Assembly: GCF_026107375.2 (NCBI RefSeq)
Contig: NZ_JAPCIA010000001.1
Span: 744,001 to 808,000, forward strand
Source: Sphingomonas sp. BT-65
GTDB lineage: Bacteria; Pseudomonadota; Alphaproteobacteria; Sphingomonadales; Sphingomonadaceae
Direction of reading: 5' to 3'
DNA: 64,000 nt
The notes beneath the pieces are model-generated. The model was not told where the DNA came from and ran no database searches. It was given only the letters and a program-made list of their open reading frames with translations. Below are positions 27,053-36,379 of this stretch, in pieces; the stretch's first letter is position 1; each line of letters opens with the position of its first letter. Position numbers and translations under genes: made by a program.

Positions 27053-28258
27053 ATGAACGACTTGAACGTCATCGACCGGTTCCTCGACACCTTCGCCCGC
27101 TATATCGACAGCGGGTTCGGGCTGCTCGGCGGCGAGGTCGGCTGGCTGTCGGCGACGCTGATCGCCATCGACGTCACGCTCGCCGCCCTGTTCTGGGCGT
27201 TCGGCGGCGCCGACGACCTGTTCGCGCGGCTGATCAAGAAGGTGCTCTATGTCGGCGCCTTCGCGTTCATTCTGACCAACTTCAACAGCCTCGCCTCGAT
27301 CCTCTTCCGCTCGTTCGCGGGGCTCGGTCTGCAGGCCTCGGGTTCGGGCATGACCGAGGCGCAGCTGCTCCAGCCCGGCCGCCTCGCCGCGGTCGGAGTC
27401 GACGCCGGGCGGCCGCTGCTCGATCAGATCGGCGAGATGTCGGGGCTGTTCGAGGTCTTCTCCAACATCGACATCATCGTCGTGCTGTTCTGCGCCTGGC
27501 TGGTGATCATCATCGCATTCTTCATCCTGGCGGTGCAGATGTTCGTGACTCTGATCGAGTTCAAGCTCACCACGCTTGCCGGCTTCGTGCTCGTCCCCTT
27601 CGCCTTCTGGAACAAGACCGCGTTCCTCGCCGAGCGCGTGCTCGGCAATGTCGTCTCGTCGGGCATCAAGATCCTCGTGCTCGCGGTGATCGTCGGCATC
27701 GGCTCGGGGCTGTTCGCCGAATTCCGCGTGCCTCCCGGCACCGAGATGACGATCGACCATGCGCTCGCCATCGCGCTCGGATCTCTCACCCTGCTCGGCC
27801 TCGGCATCTTCGGCCCGGGCATCGCGACCGGACTGGTGTCGGGCGCGCCGCAGCTCGGCGCGGGCGCAGCCGCCGGCACCGCGCTCGGCGTCGCCGGGCT
27901 GGCCGCCGCAGGCGGTGCCGTCGTCGCAGGCGGCGCGGGCCTCGCCGCCGGGGCGGCCGGCTCGACCCTGCGCGGCGCAACCTCGCTCGCCGCCGGAGCC
28001 CGCGCCGCCTATGCCGAAGGCGGCATGACCGGCGTCGCGCGCGCCGGCGCAAGCGCGGTCTCAGGCGCTGCCCGGTCGACCGCGGCGCGCGTGTTCGGTG
28101 AGCGCGGCGCCGAATCCGGCGACGGCCCGCCCGCCTGGGCAAAGCGCATGCAGCGGCGCCAGGCCGCCACCCACGGCGTCACCGTCGCCGCGCATACGCT
28201 GCGGTCGGGCGATCGCGGCGGCCCCGGCGCGTCCCCTACCCTGCCCAAGGAGGATTGA
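27053..28258 (+). CDS. trbL: TrbL/VirB6 polytopic channel protein
   Basis: 401-aa inner-membrane protein. About six hydrophobic segments occupy residues 20-270 (for example IDIIVVLFCAWLVIIIAFFIL and LTTLAGFVLVPFAFW). The C-terminal 130 residues are an Ala/Gly-rich low-complexity region typical of TrbL, ending in a charged tail. It forms part of the inner-membrane translocation pore. Confidence 0.95.
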   Translation: MNDLNVIDRFLDTFARYIDSGFGLLGGEVGWLSATLIAIDVTLAALFWAFGGADDLFARLIKKVLYVGAFAFILTNFNSLASILFRSFAGLGLQASGSGMTEAQLLQPGRLAAVGVDAGRPLLDQIGEMSGLFEVFSNIDIIVVLFCAWLVIIIAFFILAVQMFVTLIEFKLTTLAGFVLVPFAFWNKTAFLAERVLGNVVSSGIKILVLAVIVGIGSGLFAEFRVPPGTEMTIDHALAIALGSLTLLGLGIFGPGIATGLVSGAPQLGAGAAAGTALGVAGLAAAGGAVVAGGAGLAAGAAGSTLRGATSLAAGARAAYAEGGMTGVARAGASAVSGAARSTAARVFGERGAESGDGPPAWAKRMQRRQAATHGVTVAAHTLRSGDRGGPGASPTLPKED

Positions 28259-28261
28259 CCG

Positions 28262-28981
28262 ATGCGCTGGAAACGCCCCGGCGTGCGCTACGCCGCCTCG
28301 CCCGAACCCGAGACGCCCTATCAGCGCGCCGGTCAGGTCTGGGACGAGCGGATCGGATCGGCCCGCGTCCAGGCCCGCAACTGGCGGCTGACCGCCTTCG
28401 GACTGATCGGGCTCGCCAGCCTGGTCGCGCTCGACAATATCCGGCTGCGCTCCACCGCGACGATCACGCCGTGGATCGTCCGGGTCGACCAGGTCGGCGC
28501 GGCCACCGCCATCGGCCCGGCGAGCGACGCCGAGCCCAACGACCGTGAGATCGCCTACAGCCTTGCGCGCTGGATCGAATGGACCCGCTCGGTGTCGATC
28601 GACCCGGTCGTGCTGCGCGAGAACTGGCTGCGCGCTTATGCCTTCGTCACCGACCGCGGCGCCGCCACCTTGAACGAGCAGGCGCGCGCCAACGACCCGT
28701 TCGCGCGCGTCGGCGAGCGCGCGGTGACGGTCGAGGTGCAGAGCGTGATCCGCGCCTCGCCGTCGAGCTTCCGCCTCGCCTGGACCGAATGCCGCTACGA
28801 GCGTGGGCAGCTCGCCGGTGCCGAGCGCTGGAGCGCCATCCTCACCATCGTCCACCAAGCCCCCAAGGACGCCGACACCATCGCCCGCAACCCGCTCGGC
28901 CTCTACGTCCACGGCCTCGACTGGAGCCGTGAGCTCGGTGCGGCGGCGGTGCCGGCGCAATGCGGAGGACCCGCCCAATGA
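28262..28981 (+). CDS. trbF: TrbF/VirB8 family protein
   Basis: 239-aa bitopic inner-membrane protein. One transmembrane helix (about residues 43-60, LTAFGLIGLASLVAL) and a periplasmic VirB8-type domain with ITPWIVRVDQVG, IAYSLARWI and FRLAWTECRYE. It nucleates channel assembly. Starts four bases after trbL; its stop overlaps trbG. Confidence 0.95.
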   Translation: MRWKRPGVRYAASPEPETPYQRAGQVWDERIGSARVQARNWRLTAFGLIGLASLVALDNIRLRSTATITPWIVRVDQVGAATAIGPASDAEPNDREIAYSLARWIEWTRSVSIDPVVLRENWLRAYAFVTDRGAATLNEQARANDPFARVGERAVTVEVQSVIRASPSSFRLAWTECRYERGQLAGAERWSAILTIVHQAPKDADTIARNPLGLYVHGLDWSRELGAAAVPAQCGGPAQ

Positions 28982-29958
28982 CCCGAACCGCTCCGATCCT
29001 GCTGCTTCTGCTCGCCGGCTGCGCCGGTCAACCGCGGCCCGCGCCCGCCATCGCGCTCGACGATCCGCCGCCGGCGGTGCCGGCCGAGTCGGTGCCCGAA
29101 CCGCCGCGGCCGGTGGAGGTCGTCGCCGTGCCCGAGCCGCTGCCGCTGCCCGGCCAGCTCAAGCCGCGTCCCGGACCCGCTTTGCCCGAGACCGGCGATC
29201 CCAAGGCGCGCATCGCCCGCGCCCATGCCGCGGCGCGGGTCGAGCCCGCGGGCGATCTTTACATCAACGCCACCCAGGTCTGGCCGTTCGCGCCCGGCGC
29301 GCTCTACCAGCTCTATCTGAGCCCTGGCCACGTCACCGACATCGCGCTCGAGCCCGGCGAGCAGCTCGTTTCGGTCTCGGCGGGCGACACCGTGCGCTGG
29401 ATCGTCGGCGACACCACGAGCGGCAGCGGCGCGGCCGCCCAGGTCCATATCCTCGTCAAGCCGATCGCGGGCGGACTTTCCACCAACCTCGTCATCAACA
29501 GCGACCGCCGCACCTATCATCTCGAGCTGTCCTCTGCGCCGGCGAGCTGGATGGCGTCGGTCAGCTGGAGCTATCCGACGGACGCGCTGCTCGCACTGCG
29601 CCGGGATGCCGCGCGCTCTGCTGCGGCGGCACCGGTCGCCGAAGGCGTCGCGCTCGACCGGCTCAACTTCCGCTACCGGATCAGCGGCGACGATCCGGCG
29701 TGGCGGCCGCTGCGCGCGTTCGACGACGGCGTGCATGTCTACGTTCAGTTTCCCGCCGGCATCGCCCAGGGCGACATGCCGCCCCTGTTCGTGATCGGAC
29801 CGGCCGGCGAGACCGAGCTGGTCAACTATCGCGTCCGCGCGCCCTATTACATCGTCGACCGGCTGTTCGGCGCGGCCGAGCTGCGCCTGGGCGGCAAGCG
29901 CGCCGAGACCGTCCGCATCGAGCGCGACGACGCGAAGCGCCGCGAGCGCCGGCCATGA
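28978..29958 (+). CDS. trbG: TrbG/VirB9 outer-membrane complex protein
   Basis: 326-aa lipoprotein-type secretion protein. The lipobox is LLLLLAGC; a Pro-rich linker (about residues 20-75) follows, then the VirB9 fold with YINATQVWPFAPGALYQLYLSPG, DIALEPGEQL and SWSYP. The C-terminal domain has AWRPLRAFDDGVHVYVQFP and YYIVDRLFGAAELRLG. It is complete, and is the reference for recognising the truncated second copy at 45,791. Confidence 0.95.
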   Translation: MTRTAPILLLLLAGCAGQPRPAPAIALDDPPPAVPAESVPEPPRPVEVVAVPEPLPLPGQLKPRPGPALPETGDPKARIARAHAAARVEPAGDLYINATQVWPFAPGALYQLYLSPGHVTDIALEPGEQLVSVSAGDTVRWIVGDTTSGSGAAAQVHILVKPIAGGLSTNLVINSDRRTYHLELSSAPASWMASVSWSYPTDALLALRRDAARSAAAAPVAEGVALDRLNFRYRISGDDPAWRPLRAFDDGVHVYVQFPAGIAQGDMPPLFVIGPAGETELVNYRVRAPYYIVDRLFGAAELRLGGKRAETVRIERDDAKRRERRP

Positions 29959-31181
29959 GCGAGGAACGGGCCACGCCCCCGCCGCCCAAGCTCGATCCCG
30001 ACCGGCTCGCGCTGCGCGTCCAGCCCCGCCCGGTGCTGCGGATGAGCCGGCGCATGATCGCGGCGGTCGCCGGCGTGGCCGGAATCGGCCTCGCCGGCAC
30101 GGCGATCTGGTCGCTCTCGAGCCGGCACGCCGGCCCGGCCGCCGGCAGCGAGCTCTACAATGTCGACCGCGTCCAGACCGCCGAGGGGCTCGAGCGGCTG
30201 CCGCCCGACTATCGCGTGACCGCGAAGACGCCGCCCGGCGTGCCGCAGCTCGGCGCTCCGATGCCCGGCGACCTCGGTCGGCCGATCGTGCGCGCGCAGG
30301 AGGAAGGCCGGCTCGACCCCGCCGTGCCGCCGGTCGCGGCGGACCCGGAGGCGGAAGCACGGCGGGCACGCCTCGAGCAGGCGCGCCGCGAACGCGAGGC
30401 GGTGCGGCGTTCGGACGTGCTGTTCCAGAGCGCGCAGGCCGAGCGCGGCCCGGCGATCGCGATGCCGGCGATCGGCGAAGCCGCGGCCCCAGGAGCCGCT
30501 CTTACGGCCGCCCCGTCGCCCGCCGACGGCACCCAGGCCGCGAAGCGCGCCTTCCTCGCCGCCGAACCGGGCAAGCGGATTTACGGAACTGCGGATTTGC
30601 AGGAACCGCGCTCGCCCTATCAGCTGATGGCGGGCACCGTCATTCCGGCGGCGCTCGTCACCGGCATCAGCTCGGACCTGCCCGGCCAGGCGATCGCCGC
30701 CGTCACCGCCAATGTCTACGACAGCGTCACCGGCCGCCATCTGCTCGTACCCCAGGGAACGCGGCTGATCGGCCGCTACGACAGCGCGGTGGGCTATGCC
30801 CAGAGCCGGCTTCTGCTGGTGTGGGAGCGGCTGATCTTCCCCGACGGCAGCTCGATTCTGCTCGACGCGCTCCCCGGCGTCGATGTCGGCGGCCGCGCCG
30901 GGCTCAAGGACCGGACCGACAATCATTTCGATCGGCTCGCCGGCGGCGCGTTGCTCGCGACTTTGCTCGGGGTCGGCGCCGACCTGGGCACGAACAATGT
31001 CGGCAGCAACGGCTCGGTCGTGATCGCGCTGCGCTCAAGCGCGCAGGATGCGGTTGCGCAGGTCGGCCAGGAAATCACCCGGCGCAATCTCGACGTGCAG
31101 CCGACGCTGACGATCCGGCCGGGGTTTCCGCTGCGCGTCCTCGTTCAACGCGATTTGGTGCTGCGGCCTGTTGCGCAATGA
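29955..31181 (+). CDS. trbI: TrbI/VirB10 channel protein
   Basis: 408-aa protein spanning both membranes. One transmembrane helix (about residues 35-55), a Pro/Ala-rich periplasmic region, and a C-terminal VirB10 domain with LMAGTVIPAALVTGISSDLPGQ, VPQGTRLIGRYDS and TIRPGFPLRVLVQRDLVL. The linker contains GKRIYGTADLQE, encoded by the short GCGGATTTACGG repeat. The DUF2274 gene that usually follows trbI is absent here but is present after the second trbI copy at 44,565. Confidence 0.95.
   Translation: MSEERATPPPPKLDPDRLALRVQPRPVLRMSRRMIAAVAGVAGIGLAGTAIWSLSSRHAGPAAGSELYNVDRVQTAEGLERLPPDYRVTAKTPPGVPQLGAPMPGDLGRPIVRAQEEGRLDPAVPPVAADPEAEARRARLEQARREREAVRRSDVLFQSAQAERGPAIAMPAIGEAAAPGAALTAAPSPADGTQAAKRAFLAAEPGKRIYGTADLQEPRSPYQLMAGTVIPAALVTGISSDLPGQAIAAVTANVYDSVTGRHLLVPQGTRLIGRYDSAVGYAQSRLLLVWERLIFPDGSSILLDALPGVDVGGRAGLKDRTDNHFDRLAGGALLATLLGVGADLGTNNVGSNGSVVIALRSSAQDAVAQVGQEITRRNLDVQPTLTIRPGFPLRVLVQRDLVLRPVAQ
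30572..30606 (+). repeat. Short GCGGATTTACGG repeat inside trbI
   Basis: CAAGCGGATTTACGGAA followed by CTGCGGATTTGCAGGAA. Same family as the pair in trbC, and also in frame, encoding GKRIYG then ADLQE. Confidence 0.6.
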
Positions 31182-31208
31182 CTTTACGGGAACGAGAAAC
31201 GACGTTGA

Positions 31209-31718
31209 TCACTTCCCCTTGCTTCGCGCCCGATCCTGGATGTCGAATCCGGGCTGCGACAAGCCAACGATAATGTCGATGAAGCGCTTTGCCTCGGCGA
31301 TAACCTCACCCGCCTCTGTGGCGTTGCTGAAGCGCCCCTGGTGCACAACCTCGTTACGGACCTTGTTGATCTTCTCGGCCGAAGCGATCAGCGCCTTCGC
31401 GGTCTTGCTCTTTTTCGGGCGCGCAAAATAGATCGGCACGAACAGCCGTTCGACTTTCCCTCTGAGGCCGTTTGCCCAGAACAGGAATTGGTCGACGACG
31501 ACGGCATCAAACTGAGTTTGCTCGGCCCACTCATGCCTGATCGCGTAGTTCGCCGCGATCTCCGCCGCAGTCGAGCACCGCACGATTGCCGCCGACGGTT
31601 CGTCCCGAAGATGAAGTCCGGAAAGCTTGTTCCACTGCGACTGCAGCTTATCGAGATCTGAACGCTCGTTGTAGGGCGTCTTCCGTTTCGCCCGATGCTC
31701 GTCATCCGACTTCGTCAT
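31209..31718 (-). CDS. HEPN-domain-like protein, possible RNase toxin or effector
   Basis: 169-aa all-helical protein carrying the HEPN signature R-x4-H as RNEVVH (Arg121, His126) in KINKVRNEVVHQGRF. HEPN proteins are commonly RNases of toxin-antitoxin and abortive infection systems. It is convergent with trbI, 27 bp away, in the position where the DUF2274 gene is expected. No antitoxin gene is beside it. ATG 31,718 is preferred; a GTG at 31,745 would add nine residues. A role in defence or element addiction is inference. Confidence 0.65.
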   Translation of the reverse strand: MTKSDDEHRAKRKTPYNERSDLDKLQSQWNKLSGLHLRDEPSAAIVRCSTAAEIAANYAIRHEWAEQTQFDAVVVDQFLFWANGLRGKVERLFVPIYFARPKKSKTAKALIASAEKINKVRNEVVHQGRFSNATEAGEVIAEAKRFIDIIVGLSQPGFDIQDRARSKGK

Positions 31719-31935
31719 ATGGCCCCCACATCTTCCGTGCTTCACTTTAGGAAGCCGCGCCGGACGGGAAAAGGGCCTTCCCTATGCCGGGTTCCTGGTG
31801 CGACGCTATGTGATTTTTCTCCAAATCGGAGCGAATAGATTTCAGTTTTATGTCAGGTTTTGCTGCCCGGCCGAGATTCCGGTGCGTCTCACCAGTGAGA
31901 AGACGGCCAGCGGTTTGCCCGTCGAGGGAGGCCGC

Positions 31936-32817
31936 ATGGAGCTTCGGCACCTTAGATACTTTGTCGCCCTCGCCGAAGAACTGCACTTCGGGCGCGCGGC
32001 GGCGCGGCTCGGCATCGAGCAGCCGCCGCTCAGCCGGCAGATACGCGATCTCGAAGCCGAATTGGGCGTGGTGCTATTCAATCGCAATTCGCGTTCGACC
32101 TGGCTCAGCCCGCACGGCGAGCGCTTCCTGCGCGATGCGCGCCGAATCCTCTACGACGTCGACCAATCGATCACCGAGCTGCGCGCGCGCCCGGCCGACG
32201 CCGTGCGGCTGCGCATCGGCTTTGCCGAAGGCCTGTCGGGCATGCCGTTCGGCGACCTGCTGCGCGCCGCCGACGCGGCGGAGCCGGGCCTGCGCATCCG
32301 GCTGGTCGAGCGCCCGCTTGCCGAGATGGTCCAGATGCTCAGCCGCGGCACGCTCGACGCCGTGTTCGCGCCCGAGCAGGCCAGTACGCAGGACACGGTG
32401 TCGTCGGTCGCATGGGAGGAGCCGATCGCGGCGATCCTTCCCAGGTCCGACCGCCGCTTGCGCTCACCGATGGCGCTCCGCGACCTGTCGTTGCCGCTGA
32501 TCCTGCCCGATCGCGAGCTGCTGCCGGGTCTCGCCGCGCAGATCGAGCAGCTGCTGACCTCTGAGCAGAAGGCGCAGGCCGCGCCGTCGCGCTTCGCCGC
32601 GCTGGCGATGCTCTATGCGTTGGTCGCCTCCGGCCACGGCGCGGGATTGATGCCGGCGTCGCTCCTCACGGAATCCGAATGGAACGACGTGCGCCCGATC
32701 GGCGATTCCGGAGCCCGCGTCACGATCTGGCTGACCGTCCGGCGCGACTGCACCGTGCCGGCGCTCGCGACCCTGCAGGCGCTGCTGCGCGCTTCCAATG
32801 CGGCGCGCGGGTCCTAG
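31936..32817 (+). CDS. LysR-type transcriptional regulator of the conjugative element
   Basis: 293-aa regulator. The N-terminal winged helix is MELRHLRYFVALAEELHFGRAAARLGIEQPPLSRQI (about residues 1-60) and the rest is a LysR effector-binding domain. ATG at 31,936 is preceded by GAGGGAGG; upstream in-frame codons look non-coding. A LysR gene after the trb operon is a usual arrangement in these elements, so control of transfer genes is the likely role. Its inducer is unknown. Confidence 0.9.
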   Translation: MELRHLRYFVALAEELHFGRAAARLGIEQPPLSRQIRDLEAELGVVLFNRNSRSTWLSPHGERFLRDARRILYDVDQSITELRARPADAVRLRIGFAEGLSGMPFGDLLRAADAAEPGLRIRLVERPLAEMVQMLSRGTLDAVFAPEQASTQDTVSSVAWEEPIAAILPRSDRRLRSPMALRDLSLPLILPDRELLPGLAAQIEQLLTSEQKAQAAPSRFAALAMLYALVASGHGAGLMPASLLTESEWNDVRPIGDSGARVTIWLTVRRDCTVPALATLQALLRASNAARGS

Positions 32818-32965
32818 GTGCGGAGCGTGGTCAGAGGTGCTTGGTCAGCACGTCGAACCCGCCTGCGGTCAGCGCCGCGACCAGCGTCTCCCCGTGCGGG
32901 CGGCGCGGGCGTGGCGGAAATCAAGTCGGGCGAGCTGACGGTTGCGGCATCGAAACGGCGGGCGA

Positions 32966-34114
32966 TCAATGGCGCGCGCGGAACTCGGCTTGGAGCTGGA
33001 CCGCGCGCTTAAGGTGCGATCGCACGCTCGTGGTCAAATGCTCGAATTCGGGCAATTTGCTCAGCTCGTGAATGGTGTCGCGGGGATCCGACCCGCACTC
33101 ACGTCCAGCGAGCAGCTTATCCACTCGACGCAGCCGCGACAGCACGTCGCCGATAGATGCCGGCGTCATTCCCCTCTCTTCGGAGAGCCACCGACGAAAA
33201 TCGTCGTCGCTGTCGGCCAATCCACGGCTCCGTTCGTAGATGGCGATCGACTCGCCCACTCGCTGCGCGAGCGCAAGAGGCACCGCATTCGCAACCATCG
33301 TGTCGATATCCGTCCTTGTGCCGCTGAAGGCGAACTCGCGCGCGAACGTCTGAATGCGGGCGCGTTCCTGCGGCGTCAACTGTCTGACCCCCTCCAGCGT
33401 ATCCGACGCGTCATTCTCGTGAAGGCGGTATTTCGGCGAGATCGGCCGATTGGTGGATCTCACGGTGGCGGACGGCTCGTCGATTGAGTAGATCGCCTTC
33501 CGCCCCCAATTGCGGGGATGGCGGTAATAGACGTCGATGCCGAACTCGTCGCCGAGATAGTCCCGGACCGACATCCGATTTTCGCGCCGCACATCTTCGA
33601 GCTGCCGCTTCAGGAAGCCATCTTCCTCGCCGAGGCAACCGATGCAGAAGAACCGCTTTCGAATCTGCGGCACGCCGAAAAAGGATGCGTCCAGAACCAC
33701 TTCGGTCAGACCGTAGCCGGCGCTGGACAGCGTCGGGCGCGCGTGGCTGTAAGCCGCGCTGCCGACCACCGCCCCCACGTTCTCCATCACGAACCACTGC
33801 GGACGAACCGCGCGCACGATCTCGGCGAACACCATCGTGAGGTCCGCGCGGTCCGTTTCACGGCGCTGACCCGCCGCCGAAAAATCCTGGCAGGGCGGCC
33901 CGCCGACGATGATGTCGGGATTTTCGCGGTTCACGCGATACGTCGCCTCGACGAGGTTCGATAAATCGATAGCGCTCGCGTCGTGATCGAAATTGGCGTT
34001 GTAAACGTCGCGGGCCGCGTCCCACTTCTCGGCCGCCATCACGACTTCGTAGTCGGCGCTCTGAAAGCCGGCGGACATGCCGCCGCATCCGGCGAATAAA
34101 TCTGCAACCCGCAT
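32966..34114 (-). CDS. DNA 5-cytosine methyltransferase
   Basis: 382-aa C5 methyltransferase. Motif I is DLFAGCGGMSAGF (S-adenosylmethionine binding), motif IV is VGGPPCQDFS with catalytic Cys75, and motif VI is MENVG with Glu111. RKRFFCIG fits motif VIII and QTFAREF plus MVANAVPLALA fit IX-X. It is the last gene of the minus-strand defence operon that begins with Vsr at 40,593. It presumably marks self DNA; recognition sequence unknown. Its C-terminal 70 residues are extra helical sequence. Confidence 0.93.
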   Translation of the reverse strand: MRVADLFAGCGGMSAGFQSADYEVVMAAEKWDAARDVYNANFDHDASAIDLSNLVEATYRVNRENPDIIVGGPPCQDFSAAGQRRETDRADLTMVFAEIVRAVRPQWFVMENVGAVVGSAAYSHARPTLSSAGYGLTEVVLDASFFGVPQIRKRFFCIGCLGEEDGFLKRQLEDVRRENRMSVRDYLGDEFGIDVYYRHPRNWGRKAIYSIDEPSATVRSTNRPISPKYRLHENDASDTLEGVRQLTPQERARIQTFAREFAFSGTRTDIDTMVANAVPLALAQRVGESIAIYERSRGLADSDDDFRRWLSEERGMTPASIGDVLSRLRRVDKLLAGRECGSDPRDTIHELSKLPEFEHLTTSVRSHLKRAVQLQAEFRARH

Positions 34115-34188
34115 CGTAGCTCCCGACCCCTGTGGGAGGGAGCTATAGCGTTCAATTCGGCGGCGTCAATAAATTGACGCCGCCCGCC

Positions 34189-36378
34189 TCAGCCATCTTT
34201 GGACGGCGCGGGGAGCCCTTTGGCGGGGGCGGGGAGCGCCGCGGCGGGCTCGAGGAGATGATCGAGCTTGTCCATCGTCGCCCGTAGCCGGCCGTCGTTT
34301 TCAGCGATTTTGCGCAGCAGGCCCCAGACCTCGTCGCCGGCGAAGCGTTGCACAAGTTCGATCCGGCTGTCGTCGGCCTCGGGCTCGGCCCGGGTCAACA
34401 TCGCGGCGAGCATGTCCACATACGCCGCCTGCCCCTCGCGGAACACCTCGTTCCAGCTCTTGACGGTAGTCCGCGTGTCGGTCGTGCGGAAGGCCGGCGC
34501 GCCCGGATTGCCGACCAGGAGCCCGGTGACCGCCGCATCGGGGTGATTGGCTTGGACGAAATGCAGATAATCGCTCAGCTGCCGGTCGTTTTCGGCGTTG
34601 AGCTCCGGTTGCCAAGGCGACTTGAGCTCGACGACCTCGATCGTTCTCTCGTCGACGCTGGTCAGAAAAACCACGTCGGCGCGCTCGGCTTCGGTCATTC
34701 CCTTGATGATCCGGCCGATGCGCCAAGTCTTGTCGTCGAGCAGGTCCGCCGCCTTCTCAACCGAAGTCTTCAGCTGCTGATTGGCGGTGAGCAGTTCGCC
34801 GCGCGGCTGCAGGATCCAAGGAAACACCTCGATCAGCTTCTGCAAGCGGGTTTCGGACGTTCTGTTCTTCAACTCCTGCAGCATCGTCAACGCATAGGCC
34901 CGCTGCGCGAACGTCAGCGCCAAGTTCATCGCCTCGGGAACGGCGTGCTGATCGAGCCGCAACACGAAAGCCGCGAGCTGCTCCGGTGCGGCTCCGGCCT
35001 TGACGAAGTCCTCCCAGACTTCCTTGATGAGTTTCCGAGCGGGCAAATTGGTCCAGGCCTTGGAGACGGCAAGCAGCAGATCGCCGCGCGCCTTTTCCAC
35101 CTCCGACTTGGGGAGGTCGCGCGTAGCATCGGCGACCAATTGATCCACGGCCTCGTTCTCCGCGGCTGAAAACACCGGGATTTTCTTCGCGTCGCGCAAC
35201 GCGCCCGCCGTCGTTCGAGTCTCCTTGCCGTGCTTGCCCGCCCGATGCTTGGTGTAGGCATCGAGCCATTTCGACACCTTGTCCTTGCCCCAGGCCGCCA
35301 AATCCTGCGCGGCCGCGGCATCCCAGTCGATGCTGGTCCGATCCGTCGACACCAGGTCTTCGTCGAGCTCGTCGAGCCAATCCGCTTCGACGACCGCGTA
35401 AAGATATCGCTGGAACACTTCTTTGCCGGTCGATTTGAAGAAGAAGGGCCGGTCCTGCGCGATCTTGCCATGCACGAACACGCCGACCCCGGCCTCGTCG
35501 GTCGTGGGCCCCGCCTTCTCGAAAAAGCCGGCCCAGAAGCGGACGTCCTTGCCGTCGATCTTTTCCGTGACCGTCGCGCCCGGTTCGGGCGGTATGCGAA
35601 GTTCAAATTCCGGCAGGGCCTCGGCCTCTTCGATCTTCGCGCCGTCGACGTGAACCTCGAAGTCGGGCCGCGCCAGGATGACGGTGAAGCGCCGCGACAG
35701 TCCCGACACGGTGGCGGCCCTGTCGGGAAGCGCGTTCGGTGTCAGCTGCGTCATCAACACGAGCGTGCCGTGACCGACGGGGCGAACTTTCGCGAGGAAT
35801 TCGGCGACCTTGGCGCGTATCGCGGGGTCGCCGCCGACGGGATCCGCGGCCGCATCCACATCCTCGGCGGGAAAGTCCGGTTCGTACCGCCCCGTCGCGC
35901 CGGCTTTTTTCAGGCCGGGAAGCTCGAGCGTGAACCAATTGAGCTTGCCGTCGGCGAACGTCGCCACGTCCACCCGCCCGGCGATCCCGAACGGCGCGAG
36001 CTTGCCGATGCCCTTCCGGCCCATCGGCGGCCGCCCGCCGTCGGACCGGTCCTTGGGGTTGGCGCGCTTCGCCTTGCCGATCACGAGATACCGCTCGTTG
36101 ATCGTCGGGAGGGTCATGCCGCTGCCGTCGTCGGCGACCGCGATGTACGCGTCCTGTCCGGGAGCGGCCTCCCGGACATCGACCCAGACATGCTTGGCAT
36201 CCGCGTCCCAGCTGTTCGCCACCAGCTCGGCCAACACGTTGGACGGCTTGTTCTGGTAGAGCTTGATGCCGAGATGTTCGATGACGTTGTGGTCGAACAG
36301 AAGCGCCGGTCGGGGCGGAGGCGCGCCGTCGGGCTGCGCGCCCGCTGAGGAAGCGCCGTCGGTCGTAGGATCGGACAT
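34189..36378 (-). CDS. GHKL (MORC/HSP90-like) ATPase with C-terminal nuclease-like domain
   Basis: 729-aa protein. The N-terminal GHKL ATPase has the N-box ELVANSWDAD (Glu51, Asn55), the G1 box DDGSGM (83-88) and the lid GRKGIGK (120-126). After a transducer-like and helical middle, a region at about residues 560-640 reads ERADVVFLTSVDERTIEVVELKSPW, the D-x(n)-E-x-K pattern of PD-(D/E)xK nucleases, similar to Shedu/DUF4263 proteins. ATP-driven clamp plus nuclease is therefore the likely arrangement. It lies between the methyltransferase and two unknown genes, all on one strand, pointing to a restriction-like effector. Confidence 0.8.
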   Translation of the reverse strand: MSDPTTDGASSAGAQPDGAPPPRPALLFDHNVIEHLGIKLYQNKPSNVLAELVANSWDADAKHVWVDVREAAPGQDAYIAVADDGSGMTLPTINERYLVIGKAKRANPKDRSDGGRPPMGRKGIGKLAPFGIAGRVDVATFADGKLNWFTLELPGLKKAGATGRYEPDFPAEDVDAAADPVGGDPAIRAKVAEFLAKVRPVGHGTLVLMTQLTPNALPDRAATVSGLSRRFTVILARPDFEVHVDGAKIEEAEALPEFELRIPPEPGATVTEKIDGKDVRFWAGFFEKAGPTTDEAGVGVFVHGKIAQDRPFFFKSTGKEVFQRYLYAVVEADWLDELDEDLVSTDRTSIDWDAAAAQDLAAWGKDKVSKWLDAYTKHRAGKHGKETRTTAGALRDAKKIPVFSAAENEAVDQLVADATRDLPKSEVEKARGDLLLAVSKAWTNLPARKLIKEVWEDFVKAGAAPEQLAAFVLRLDQHAVPEAMNLALTFAQRAYALTMLQELKNRTSETRLQKLIEVFPWILQPRGELLTANQQLKTSVEKAADLLDDKTWRIGRIIKGMTEAERADVVFLTSVDERTIEVVELKSPWQPELNAENDRQLSDYLHFVQANHPDAAVTGLLVGNPGAPAFRTTDTRTTVKSWNEVFREGQAAYVDMLAAMLTRAEPEADDSRIELVQRFAGDEVWGLLRKIAENDGRLRATMDKLDHLLEPAAALPAPAKGLPAPSKDG

Positions 36379-36379
36379 G

